Source of the DNA: Streptomyces physcomitrii
Lineage (GTDB): Bacteria > Actinomycetota > Actinomycetes > Streptomycetales > Streptomycetaceae
DNA: 64,000 nt
Direction: 5' to 3'
Assembly (NCBI RefSeq): GCF_012273655.1
Contig: NZ_JAAWWP010000005.1
Coordinates: 372,001 to 436,000 of the forward strand
Below are positions 9,206 to 17,130 of the stretch, piece after piece. The notes beneath the pieces were generated by a model that was not told where the DNA came from, searched no databases, and was given only the letters and a program-made list of their open reading frames with translations. The position numbers and the translations under genes were made by a program. Each line of letters begins with the position of its first letter. Within the stretch, counting starts at the first letter, position 1.

Positions 9206-10041
9206 ACGGGATGTCCTTCCGTGGCCCGGGCCCCGGCGGGCGCGGTGTCACAGGTGCGGTGGGGGTCCTCGGCCGGGTCCGGCGGCCAGATCCGCGGCAG
9301 GTGGAGCGCGCCGGTGCCGGAGCCTCCGTCCACGCGCAGGATCTCGCCGGTGATCCAGGAGGCGTCGGGACCGGCGATCCAGCGGACCGCGCGGGCGATG
9401 TCCTCGGGAGTGCCGGCCCTGCCCAGGGGGTTGGTGCCGATCGCCGCGGCGTACTGCGCGGAGACCGGGTTGGTGGCGCTGTCGACCGGGACGAAGCCGG
9501 GGCTGACGGCGTTGACGCGGATACCGTGGGGGCCGAGTTCGAGGGCGGCCGCGCGGGTGGCCATCTCCAGCGCGGCCTTGGAGCTCGCGTACGGGCCGCC
9601 GCCGGGCCGGGACCGGAGGGCCGATCCCGAGGAGATGTTGACCACCGTGCCGCCCCGGCCGTGCTCGGCGGCCCGTCGCGCGAAGGCGGCGGTGGCCAGG
9701 ACCGGGGCCCGCAGATTGACGGCGAAGAGGCGGTCCCACTCGGCGGCGCCCACCTCGGCCATGTCGAGGGAGGGGTAGCTCCCGGCGGCGTTGACCAGGA
9801 CGTCGACCGGTCCCCGCCGCTCCCAGGCCCGCCGGACCAGCTCGGCCGGGGTCTCGGGGCGGCTCAGGTCGGCGCCGAGGGCGTCGGCGGGGCAGCCCGC
9901 GGCGGCGAGGTCGGCGAGCAGCGGGCCGAGGGTCTCGCGGTCGCGGTCGGTGAGGGTCAGGGCGGCGCCGTCGCGGGCGAACTCCTCCGCGATCGCGCGC
10001 CCGATGCCGCCCCCGGCGCCGGTGACCAGGACGTGGCGCAT
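9202..10041 (-). CDS. SDR family oxidoreductase
   Basis: Classical short-chain dehydrogenase, 279 aa. TGAGGGIG is the cofactor loop (residues 7-14), VNAAGSYP the NAG position, ISSGSA the catalytic Ser and YASSKAAL the Tyr-Lys pair, with a C-terminal ITGEILRVDGG. A 30-residue Pro-rich tail follows the core. The start at 10041 shares one base with the transporter stop (TGATG) and its stop overlaps the next start, so it is tightly coupled inside the catabolic operon. Probably oxidises an alcohol or hydroxy acid released by the pathway. Confidence 0.9.
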   Translation of the reverse strand: MRHVLVTGAGGGIGRAIAEEFARDGAALTLTDRDRETLGPLLADLAAAGCPADALGADLSRPETPAELVRRAWERRGPVDVLVNAAGSYPSLDMAEVGAAEWDRLFAVNLRAPVLATAAFARRAAEHGRGGTVVNISSGSALRSRPGGGPYASSKAALEMATRAAALELGPHGIRVNAVSPGFVPVDSATNPVSAQYAAAIGTNPLGRAGTPEDIARAVRWIAGPDASWITGEILRVDGGSGTGALHLPRIWPPDPAEDPHRTCDTAPAGARATEGHPV

Positions 10042-11348
10042 CAGCGGAACTCCTTGTTCTTGGTCTCCGGCATCGTCAGGTAGACGGCGAGGGAGATCAG
10101 CGAGGCCGCGCTGACGTACAGCCACAGGAGGCCGCCGTGCCCGCTCTCGTGCAGCCAGGTGGTGAGGTACGGGGCGGTGCCGCCGAAGAGGGCGACGGCG
10201 AGCGCGTACGGCAGGGCGATGCCGGTGGCCCGCAGCTCGGCGGGGAACTGCTCGGCCATGATCACCGCGCAGTTGGCGGAGTAGCCGAGGATCAGCAGCA
10301 TCCCGGTCAGCTGCACCAGGAAGAGGCTGAGGAAGCTGTCGCCGAGCAGGTGCAGCAGCGGCCAGGCGAGCAGCGCGAAGCCGCCCGCGAAGACGGCCAT
10401 GGTCGGCCTGCGGCCGAGCCGGTCGGAGAGCAGTCCGGCGAAGGGCAGCAGGACGACGAAGACGACCAGGCAGAGCGTCTGGGACAGCAGTGCGCGGCTC
10501 AGCGGGATGCCGGTGGTGAGATTGGCGTACGTCGGCAGGTAGTTGACCCAGATGTAGTACGTCAGCGTGCCCGCGATGGTGATACCGGCGACGCGCAGGG
10601 CGGCGCCGGGGTGCTCGACGAACATCGCCTTGAGCGGGTTGGAGCGGGTGCGGCCGGCGCCCTTGGCCCGGGTGAAGGAGTCGGTGTCCTCCACGGAGAC
10701 CCGCAGCCAGAGGCCGACCAGGCCGAGCAGTCCGCCGATCACGAAGGCGGCGCGCCATCCCCAGGCGTGCAGGTTCGCGTCGCTGAGGAAGGAGGTGGTG
10801 ACGGTGCCGAGGAGGGAGGCGATCAGCACGCCTCCGGCGACGGACACCTGCTGCCACGATCCGGCGAAGGCGCGGCGGCCGGTGGCGGCGGACTCGACGA
10901 GGAAGGCCGAGGAGGAGCCGAACTCGCCCCCGGCCGAGAAGCCCTGGACCAGCCGGGCCAGGAGCAGCACCAGCGGGGCGAGGACGCCGATCGCCTCGTA
11001 GCTCGGGGTCAGGGCGATGACGAAGGCGGCTCCGGCCATCAGCCCGACCGTCAGCGTCATGCCCTTCTTGCGGCCGCGGCGGTCCGCGTAGACGCCGAGG
11101 ACGGCCGCGCCGACCGGCCGCATGACGAAGCCGACGGCGAAGACGGCCAGCGTGGAGAGGAGAGAGGCCGCGCCGTTGCCCGAGGGGAAGAACTCGTCGG
11201 CGATGATCTTGGCGAAGATCGAGTAGAGGGCCCAGTCGACCCACTCCACCGTGTTGCCGATGGTCCCGGCGACGATGGCCTTGCGCTGCTTGCGGGTGAG
11301 TCTGTGCGTGGGGTTCGCGGCCGTGGCCGTGGGGGCCTGGGTGCTCAT
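10041..11348 (-). CDS. MHS-family MFS transporter (metabolite:H+ symporter)
   Basis: 435-aa major facilitator with about 12 membrane segments. GTIGNTVEWVDWALYSIFA at the start of TM1, the loop DRRGRKKGM between TM2 and TM3, and the later DRLGRRPTM mark the MHS/ProP-KgtP branch, which imports carboxylates, betaines and similar metabolites with protons. ATG at 11348 overlaps the deacetylase stop by 4 nt. Encoded between the deacetylase and oxidoreductase genes, it is likely the uptake system for the compound the operon degrades. Confidence 0.93.
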   Translation of the reverse strand: MSTQAPTATAANPTHRLTRKQRKAIVAGTIGNTVEWVDWALYSIFAKIIADEFFPSGNGAASLLSTLAVFAVGFVMRPVGAAVLGVYADRRGRKKGMTLTVGLMAGAAFVIALTPSYEAIGVLAPLVLLLARLVQGFSAGGEFGSSSAFLVESAATGRRAFAGSWQQVSVAGGVLIASLLGTVTTSFLSDANLHAWGWRAAFVIGGLLGLVGLWLRVSVEDTDSFTRAKGAGRTRSNPLKAMFVEHPGAALRVAGITIAGTLTYYIWVNYLPTYANLTTGIPLSRALLSQTLCLVVFVVLLPFAGLLSDRLGRRPTMAVFAGGFALLAWPLLHLLGDSFLSLFLVQLTGMLLILGYSANCAVIMAEQFPAELRATGIALPYALAVALFGGTAPYLTTWLHESGHGGLLWLYVSAASLISLAVYLTMPETKNKEFR

Positions 11349-12301
11349 GGGGTCTGCTCCGGGTTCTCGGGGACGGGAGCGGCGGCCCGGACGGTGCGGG
11401 CCAGGTCTGCGTGGGTGGCGTACCAGACGCCTTCGTGCGCGCCGATGTGTTCGAGGAGTTCGCGCAGGACGACCAGGCGCGAGCGGTGGCCGATGACGTG
11501 CGGGTGCAGGGTGAGCTGGAAGACGCCGCCGCTGCGGTAGGCGGCGTCGAACTCGTCCGCCCAGATCTCCCGCACGTCCCGGGGGCGGCTGTGCGGGCGG
11601 ACGGCGCCGTAGCGGTCCATGGTGAAGTACGGGGCGTCGTCGCGGATCCAGTCGACCGGGATCTCGACGAGCCCGGTGGGCCGCCCGCGGGCCAGGATCT
11701 CGTACGGCTCGTCGTCCGCCATCAGCGAGGAGTCGTAGGCGAAGCCGAGGTCGAGGAGGGTCGCCAGGGTCGAGTCGGAGAAGTCCCAGGACGGGGTGCG
11801 GATGCCGGTGGGGCGCTGCCCCGTGAGCGCGTCGAGGGTCTCCAGGGCCCGGCCCACCAGCTCCCGCTCGTCCGCGGCGCCGAGCAGGGTGTTGCGCTCG
11901 TGGATCCAGCCGTGGACGGCGAGCTCGTGGCCGTCGCGGGTGTACGCGCGGGCCTCCTGTGGGTGCAGCAGCGCGGAGACGGCGGGCATGAAGAAGGTCG
12001 CCGGGATCCCGGAGCGGGCGAGCAGGTCCAGGACGCGGGGGGCGCCGACGCGGGCGCCGTACTCGCCCTGGGCGAGCAGACCGGGGGTGGTCTGCCCGTC
12101 GCGCAGCGGGATGGTCTCGTGGTCGGGGTCGAAGGACAGGGCGACCGCGACGCGGGCGCCGCCGGGCCAGCGCTCGGGGCGCAGCGGGCGTCCGGCGCGG
12201 ACCGCCTCGACATGGCCTCGCCAGGTCGACTCGGGCCATTGCCAGCTCGGGGAGGCGGTCCCCTGGTCCGGGGAGGTCGTCCCCTGGTCGGTCGTGGACA
12301 T
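11345..12301 (-). CDS. Polysaccharide-deacetylase-fold hydrolase (PuuE / cyclic-imide hydrolase type)
   Basis: 318 aa. It carries the NodB-fold landmarks LSFDPDHET (metal Asp region, about residue 55), PATFFMPA, GHELAVHGWIHERN (metal His residues, about 125), RTPSWDFS and FQLTLHPHVIGHRSRL near the end. The sequence style (internal, not secreted; no signal peptide; HPHVIGH) fits the PuuE allantoinase and imide-hydrolase subgroup rather than chitin or peptidoglycan deacetylases. First structural gene of the operon; ATG at 12301. With an M20 hydrolase downstream, it could open a cyclic imide or ureide whose product the M20 domain cleaves; substrate unproven. Confidence 0.85.
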   Translation of the reverse strand: MSTTDQGTTSPDQGTASPSWQWPESTWRGHVEAVRAGRPLRPERWPGGARVAVALSFDPDHETIPLRDGQTTPGLLAQGEYGARVGAPRVLDLLARSGIPATFFMPAVSALLHPQEARAYTRDGHELAVHGWIHERNTLLGAADERELVGRALETLDALTGQRPTGIRTPSWDFSDSTLATLLDLGFAYDSSLMADDEPYEILARGRPTGLVEIPVDWIRDDAPYFTMDRYGAVRPHSRPRDVREIWADEFDAAYRSGGVFQLTLHPHVIGHRSRLVVLRELLEHIGAHEGVWYATHADLARTVRAAAPVPENPEQTP

Positions 12302-12426
12302 GGTGTTCTCCGGGGTGGGAGGGGGGCGGGCGTGGCACGGGGGCAGGCCGGTGCACACCCACGGCGGGTGCGGTCTCCTGGGCGGGGGTGGGAACAAGGG
12401 GCCGTCGGCGGAGGCGGGACGGCGGG

Positions 12427-12463
12427 TACGGGAGGTACGGGAGGTATGCAGATGTGCAGATGA
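12427..12463. repeat. Short direct repeats upstream of the deacetylase operon
   Basis: TACGGGAGG occurs twice in tandem, followed by GCAGATGTGCAGATG (GCAGATG twice). The cluster is about 130-170 bp before the operon start and is a plausible Lrp/AsnC binding region. Confidence 0.4.
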
Positions 12464-12518
12464 GCGAGGGTGCGCGGTCACGGCCGTGCGCGGGGCGGGG
12501 GCCGGGTGGCGGGCGGGG

Positions 12519-13526
12519 TCAGCCGACCTGGTCCAGCCGGGTCCACGCCCCCTTGAGGGTGGCGAGGTGCACCGTGACGTCGGAGGCGTTGAGCCCCGGC
12601 AGGGCGCCGATGACCTCGCCGGTGTAGGGGAACAGATCGGTACGGCGGGGCAGGACCATGTGGCCGACCAGGTTGAACCGGCCGGTGGCCGCGGCCAGAA
12701 ACTTGGTCCCCGGGTGACGTGCGAGCTGGCGGCCCGCGGCGTCGAGCTGGTCCGGCTCGATCGAGAGCCAGACCATGAACTCGGCCTGGTAGCCGAGCAG
12801 AGCGGGTTCGACCAGGGTGCGGAAGTGCAGGATCCCCCGCTCCACCAGCCGGTCGAGGGCGCGCGAGACGCTGGACTCACCGCGCTCCAGCCGCCGGGCC
12901 AGCGCGCTGACCGGCATCCGGCCGTCCTCGGCGAGTGCGTCCGCGACGGCCGCTTCGAGACCGGAGAGCGCTTGTGGCGTACGGTCCCAGTCGTCGCGGT
13001 CGCACGGTGGAGCGAGGCTGGCGGGCCGCAGCTCCGCGGCCGCCTCGGCGGGCAGCAGGCCGGTGTCCCACAGCGCCGCCGAGGTGAAGCTGCGGATCAC
13101 GGCGACGCACTCGGTGCTGGTCATCAGGTGGGCGCCCGGCAGGTCGGTGAAGAGCAGCCTCATGAGCTGCTCGTTGTCCTGGGCGACGAAGTCGACGATC
13201 AGGTCGGCCGTGCCGGTGACCACGGCCAGAAACCGCGTCTCGGGACAGGAGGCCAGCAGCTCGGCCAGCTCCAGCCCCTTGCCCGGCTTGGCGTGCACCC
13301 GTACCAGCATGGAGGAACCGCTCTCGGTACGGTCCAGCTCCAGCGCACCGACCACATGCACGAGCTTGCGGTGGCGCAGCGCCTGGTAGCGCCGCTGAAC
13401 GGTGGTCTCGCTGGCTCCCACCCAGCGGGAGATGGCGTTCCACGAGGCACGGCCGTTGAGCTGGAGCGCGGCGATGACGCGGCGGTCCAGCTCGTCGATC
13501 ATGCCGGCGTGGGAACGGGTTCTCAT
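12519..13526 (-). CDS. Double-unit Lrp/AsnC family transcriptional regulator
   Basis: 335 aa from the ATG at 13526 (a GTG at 13544 and an ATG at 13502 are alternatives; none has a strong ribosome site). It contains two HTH units, IDELDRRVIAALQLNGRASWNAISRWVG near the N-terminus (written in two overlapping helices) and VADALAEDGRMPVSALARRL near residue 175, each followed by an Lrp-type ligand-binding RAM-like domain. Tandem Lrp proteins usually sense amino acids or related metabolites. It is in the same direction as and upstream of the deacetylase operon, separated by 217 bp, so it probably controls that operon. Confidence 0.88.
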   Translation of the reverse strand: MRTRSHAGMIDELDRRVIAALQLNGRASWNAISRWVGASETTVQRRYQALRHRKLVHVVGALELDRTESGSSMLVRVHAKPGKGLELAELLASCPETRFLAVVTGTADLIVDFVAQDNEQLMRLLFTDLPGAHLMTSTECVAVIRSFTSAALWDTGLLPAEAAAELRPASLAPPCDRDDWDRTPQALSGLEAAVADALAEDGRMPVSALARRLERGESSVSRALDRLVERGILHFRTLVEPALLGYQAEFMVWLSIEPDQLDAAGRQLARHPGTKFLAAATGRFNLVGHMVLPRRTDLFPYTGEVIGALPGLNASDVTVHLATLKGAWTRLDQVG

Positions 13527-13867
13527 GGCGGGGACGCTAATCACCCGCCCCGAAACCGGTCAATGCCGAAATCCTGCACGCAACCGCCCCACTTCGGTGA
13601 TCTCCCGCGCCAGGGCGGGGCGGAGGAGCGGAAAACCGCAGATCGACTGCTTCGGGGGGAAGGGGTGGGGCGTGCAGGATCGCGGCAGGGTGGGGGCGGA
13701 TTTTTTTGGTGGGGATCTTGGGTTCGGTGAGGTCTTGGGTTCGGTGGGATCTTGTGGGCGGGGATCTTGGGGAGGCCCATCGCCGATCTCGGCCCGCTCG
13801 AAGCCGGGCCAGGCGTCGTCCGCCGGATGCCGGAGCCCACCAAGGGCTCTTCCTGGATAATCGGCGT
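13527..13867. other. Intergenic region with G-rich direct repeats
   Basis: Between the divergent Lrp gene and the 115-aa gene. It holds a T7 run at about 13701 and repeated TTGGGTTCGGTG and GGGGATCTTG blocks at 13709-13770. No convincing gene. The repeats encode nothing coherent in any frame and may be recombination or regulatory sequence. Confidence 0.5.
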
Positions 13868-14215
13868 ATGGCAACACAGCCCGGTCTCTCCGATCTTCGT
13901 CGTGCCAAGTTCGCCCGGCGTGCGCCTGCCGCGCTCTCCGAACTCGTCGGTCCTCAGCACGGCACGGTGACGCTGCCGCTGCATCTGGCGTGGTCGGGGC
14001 TGACCACGTTCGATCTCGACCAGCCGCGGCTGCGGATGAGCTACTACCGGATCATCCTGGCCGAGGGTCTGCACGACGATCTGGTCCGGTTCCTCCATCG
14101 CGACTTGCTGATCAGCCTGTGGCCCACACTGCGCACGCTGGTCAGCCGGGACGTCCGGGAGGTGTGGGAGAGCTCCTTCCACGAGCTGGCGCACGAAGCC
14201 GGGGCCGCTGCGTGA
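13868..14215 (+). CDS. Small protein paired with an AbiEii-type nucleotidyltransferase
   Basis: 115 aa, ATG at 13868. Basic N-terminus (LRRAKFARRAP), then a mixed helical region with WSGLTTFDLDQPRLRMSYYRIILAEG and a terminal acidic helix. Its stop overlaps the GTG of the next gene by 4 nt (GTGA). Position directly before an AbiEii-like nucleotidyltransferase and the tight overlap suggest the partner (antitoxin-like) role, but the sequence does not show the usual AbiEi winged-helix motif, so that is inference from context. Confidence 0.65.
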   Translation: MATQPGLSDLRRAKFARRAPAALSELVGPQHGTVTLPLHLAWSGLTTFDLDQPRLRMSYYRIILAEGLHDDLVRFLHRDLLISLWPTLRTLVSRDVREVWESSFHELAHEAGAAA

Positions 14216-14883
14216 ACCTGACGGACCTGCACCGCCGCTTGCTCGCTGATGTCCTTGAGGTGGGCGGTGTCTATCCGCTGGCGCTGACCGGTGGCTATGC
14301 GGTCCAAGCACATGGCCTGGTCGACCGGCTCAGCCAGGATCTCGATGTCGCAACCGAGAATCCGGAGCGCATGGAAGAGATCGCCACCGCCGTACGCACC
14401 GGCCTGTAAGAGCGTGGATGGCAGGTGCGGGCGCTGGAGACGGATCCCTTGGCGGCGCGGCTCATCGTCACCGACCCCGCCAGCCGTGAGGAGTGCGAGG
14501 TCGACGTCCTGAAGGAGACACTGTGGCGCCCTCCCGTGCACACCGAGCACGGACTGGTGCTGTCCCTCGAATATGTCGTCGGCACCAAGGTCCGCGCACT
14601 GGCCGACCGGGGACTCGCCAGAGATCTGGTCGACATACAGGCCGCGGCGGACCACTGGAGCCGCATTGAGCTGGAAGAGCTCGGCCGCCGTCACGCCCGC
14701 GACTCCTTCGACCTGCGCGAGCTGCAATCACGGTTGGCAGGAGCCGACTGGATCGACGACACCGAATTCGCCGCCTACGGGCTCGACGAACCCGCCGTCA
14801 CCGAGCTGCGCCGGTGGGCACAGGCGTGGACCGACGACATCGGTGAACGGATCCAGGAGCTGGAGACTCCGCAGGAGGACTGA
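14212..14883 (+). pseudogene. AbiEii-type nucleotidyltransferase interrupted by an in-frame TAA
   Basis: The frame starts at GTG 14212 and shows the nucleotidyltransferase signature TGGYAVQAHGL followed by RLSQDLDVAT (metal-binding D-x-D). A TAA at 14407-14409 cuts it after 65 residues, yet the same frame continues immediately with coding-like sequence (ERGWQVRALETDP ... LEYVVGTKVRALADRGLARD ... ) to a TGA at 14881-14883, matching the rest of the AbiEii fold. Without the stop the protein would be about 223 aa. A GTG at 14425 could express the C-terminal part alone. Best read as a recent nonsense mutation in a toxin-like enzyme; a sequencing error is the alternative. Confidence 0.8.
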
Positions 14884-14891
14884 GGACGCGG

Positions 14892-14909
14892 CTCGGCTCC
14901 GGAGCCGAG
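14892..14909. terminator. Perfect 18-bp palindrome after the nucleotidyltransferase
   Basis: CTCGGCTCCGGAGCCGAG begins 9 bp after the stop codon. It can form a strong GC hairpin but has no T-tract, a common terminator form in high-GC actinomycetes. It could instead be a protein-binding palindrome. Confidence 0.5.
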
Positions 14910-15003
14910 GACGGACCGGGCGGAGCAGGGAGCGTTGCCCCCTCGTGGCGCGGAGTGCTCTCGGTGCGCGGGGGTGGACGCCCGGGTCGTCGCCCCCGGC
15001 ACC

Positions 15004-15918
15004 TCACCCCACCCCCACCCACTCCGCCTCGTACACCACGGCCGAACTCCTGGCCGCCCCCCGGCACGTCAGCCGGCGCGGGGGCGTGCGGTGGGCGCGT
15101 ACCCGGACTTCGAGGTGCGGGGGGTGCGGGGGGCGGCCCTGGAGGCGGATGTGCCAGGTGGTGTCCTCGCGGACCGTGCCGGTGACCGCGTAGTCGTATC
15201 TGCCCGCCGGGCCGAAGCGGGCGAGTGCCGCGGCGACGGCGGCCTGCTGGGGCGGGAAGAGGGTGGTGTAGCCGCGCAGGTGGTCGGCGTGGATGCGGTC
15301 GGCCAGGTGGTCCTCGACCACGGTGAGCGAGGCGGGGGCGTCGAGGTTGCCGTAGTAGACGCCGTCGGGGACCAGGACGAGGTTGGCGGCGAACCTGTCG
15401 CCGCCCACATGGGTGCACTCCCACACCAGCTCGGGCCAGCGTGCGCTGAGGGCCCGGCCGACGGGGCGTCCGCGTACGGCGCAGCAGGCGTCGTGCCTGC
15501 CGTGGGCGCAGACCAGGATCACCGGCGTACGGTCCGGCTTCCCGGGTGTTTCGAGGGCGGTGGCGATCTGGGCCAGGTCCTCGTCACGGCGCCAGCTGCC
15601 CCACTGCTGGTGGAGGTCGCCGGAGGCGTCGTGGCGCAGTACCGCCCAGCGGGCGGGCTCCTCGGGGCGCTGTCGGCCGTACCGCCGGATGAGGAGGATC
15701 CGGGCGCGCAGTGCCTGGGCGGCGGTGAAGACGCGCGCCTTGGTCGCCGGGTCGAGGGCGAGGCCGTCGAAGCCGTTGGCGGGCCAGCTGCGCCGGTACT
15801 CCACGAGGACCCAGACCGAGCCGAAGGGCGCGGTGCCCGCCAGGGGATCGCCGCGCACCCGGGCGGCGTCGGCGCAGAAGAACCGCTCCGGCCGGCCCTC
15901 CCGACCGGGCGCGGTCAC
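15004..15918 (-). CDS. Sucrase/ferredoxin-like Fe-S protein
   Basis: 304 aa from GTG 15918, whose start overlaps the JmjC stop by 4 nt (GTGA). The family (Suc_Fer-like, thioredoxin-fold [2Fe-2S]) is recognised by VCAHGRHDACCAVRGRPVG at about residues 150-168 and by CTHVGGDRFAANLVLVPDG at about 185-203; the Cys and His residues there are the expected cluster ligands. N-terminal FFCADAARVRGDPLAGTAP is also family-typical. Members probably carry electrons but no reaction is settled. Coupled translation with the JmjC oxygenase suggests it may feed electrons to that enzyme or act on the same product. Confidence 0.85.
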   Translation of the reverse strand: MTAPGREGRPERFFCADAARVRGDPLAGTAPFGSVWVLVEYRRSWPANGFDGLALDPATKARVFTAAQALRARILLIRRYGRQRPEEPARWAVLRHDASGDLHQQWGSWRRDEDLAQIATALETPGKPDRTPVILVCAHGRHDACCAVRGRPVGRALSARWPELVWECTHVGGDRFAANLVLVPDGVYYGNLDAPASLTVVEDHLADRIHADHLRGYTTLFPPQQAAVAAALARFGPAGRYDYAVTGTVREDTTWHIRLQGRPPHPPHLEVRVRAHRTPPRRLTCRGAARSSAVVYEAEWVGVG

Positions 15919-17120
15919 CGGTCGGCGGGCACCAGGACGCCCGCGCGCAGCAGCCGCTCGGCACGTTCGAGGCCGAGCTCCCCGGCGGTACGGATCCGCC
16001 CGTCGAGCAGCCGGGCCACCGGCGCGAGGTCGGCCTCCGCGAAGTCGAGCCAGCCCACCCGGGTGACCAGCCGGGTCCCCTCCCACCGCGGTTCCAGCGC
16101 TGGCCGCAGCCGCACCGGCGAGCGCGGGCCGAGTCCCCGCAGGGCCGTGAGCTGGGCCAGGGGGCCGAGCGGCGCCGGGCGGGCCTGACTCCGCCGGGCA
16201 CGGTGGAACAGCGGCTCGGGATCGGCCTCGGCGACCGCGGCGAGCAGGCGGGTACGGACCAGGTCCAGCTCCGCACCGAGGCTCTCCGCGCCCAGCGGCA
16301 GCGCCCGGCGCGCGGCGGGGTCCTCGCCGAGCGCCGCGAGCGCGGCCCGGGTGAGCTGCTCGGCCAGCGCGTGGCGGGTCCAGGCGTGCACCCCGAGGGT
16401 GAGGTGCACCGAGACCTCGCCCCGGGCCTCGGCGGAGTGCAGCCAGCCGCGCGGCAGATAGAGGACGTCGCCGGGGCGGAGCACGGTGTCCAGGTGCGGC
16501 GTGCCGTGCGCGGCCGCTTCGGCGACGGCCGCCCGGTGCCCGGTCCACGGCTGGTCGCGCAGCGGATCGGGCAGGACGGGCTCGTGGACGGTCCACCGCT
16601 TGGTGCCCTCGATCTGCAGGACGAAGACGTCGTGGACGTCGTAGTGCGCGTCGAAGCCGCGGTTGTCCGGCGGGGTCACATAGGCGTTGGCCTGCACCGG
16701 GTGTCCCAGCTCGGTGCCGAGCGCCGAGACCAGCCCGGCGACCGGCTCCCAGGTGCGGTGCAGTGCCTGGAGGACGAGCGTGGCCCCGTCGGCGAAGGCC
16801 CGCCACAGGGCGGTGTCGTCGAGCTGGTCGGCGATGGCGGCCCCGGCCCCCGCGGGCGCGGTGAAGGCGGCCTCCGGCAGCGTCGAGCCGTCCTTGGCGA
16901 CCCGGAGGAAGGGCGTGCGCAGCCCCCGGCGCGAGACCAGCTCGTCGACCGCGGCCGCGGAGAACAGATCGGAGAAGTCGCTCGCGCCCCGGGTCAGCAG
17001 CGCCGTACGGGACCAGACCTCGCGGGCGAACTCCGCCCGGCTCAGCCTGGTCAGACGAGACTCCAGGACACCGGCGTCCTCCGTGCCGGTGTCCTGGACT
17101 GCGGTGCGCGAGGCGCTCAA
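15915..17120 (-). CDS. JmjC-domain (cupin) 2-oxoglutarate-dependent oxygenase
   Basis: About 401 aa if the TTG at 17120 is the start; no ATG or GTG occurs in frame between the upstream repeat gene's stop and the domain, and an open frame runs on into the repeat region out of phase. Iron ligands are visible: AHYDVHDVFVLQIEGTKRW gives the H-x-D pair and GDVLYLPRGWLHSAE plus SVHLTLGV the distal His. This is the ribosomal-oxygenase/YcfD-MINA53-type layout, including a C-terminal winged-helix-like region. Such enzymes hydroxylate Arg or His in proteins. The 10-nt gap after the repeat protein stop hints the repeat peptide is its substrate. Weak ribosome site; a frameshift fusion is also possible. 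Confidence 0.8.
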   Translation of the reverse strand: MSASRTAVQDTGTEDAGVLESRLTRLSRAEFAREVWSRTALLTRGASDFSDLFSAAAVDELVSRRGLRTPFLRVAKDGSTLPEAAFTAPAGAGAAIADQLDDTALWRAFADGATLVLQALHRTWEPVAGLVSALGTELGHPVQANAYVTPPDNRGFDAHYDVHDVFVLQIEGTKRWTVHEPVLPDPLRDQPWTGHRAAVAEAAAHGTPHLDTVLRPGDVLYLPRGWLHSAEARGEVSVHLTLGVHAWTRHALAEQLTRAALAALGEDPAARRALPLGAESLGAELDLVRTRLLAAVAEADPEPLFHRARRSQARPAPLGPLAQLTALRGLGPRSPVRLRPALEPRWEGTRLVTRVGWLDFAEADLAPVARLLDGRIRTAGELGLERAERLLRAGVLVPADR

Positions 17121-17130
17121 GACGAGGCGC

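Noticed and set aside
10042..11244. 680-aa and 773-aa frames around the SDR and transporter genes
   Set aside because: The long upstream parts are out-of-frame copies of the neighbouring gene; coupled starts at 10041 and 11348 explain both.
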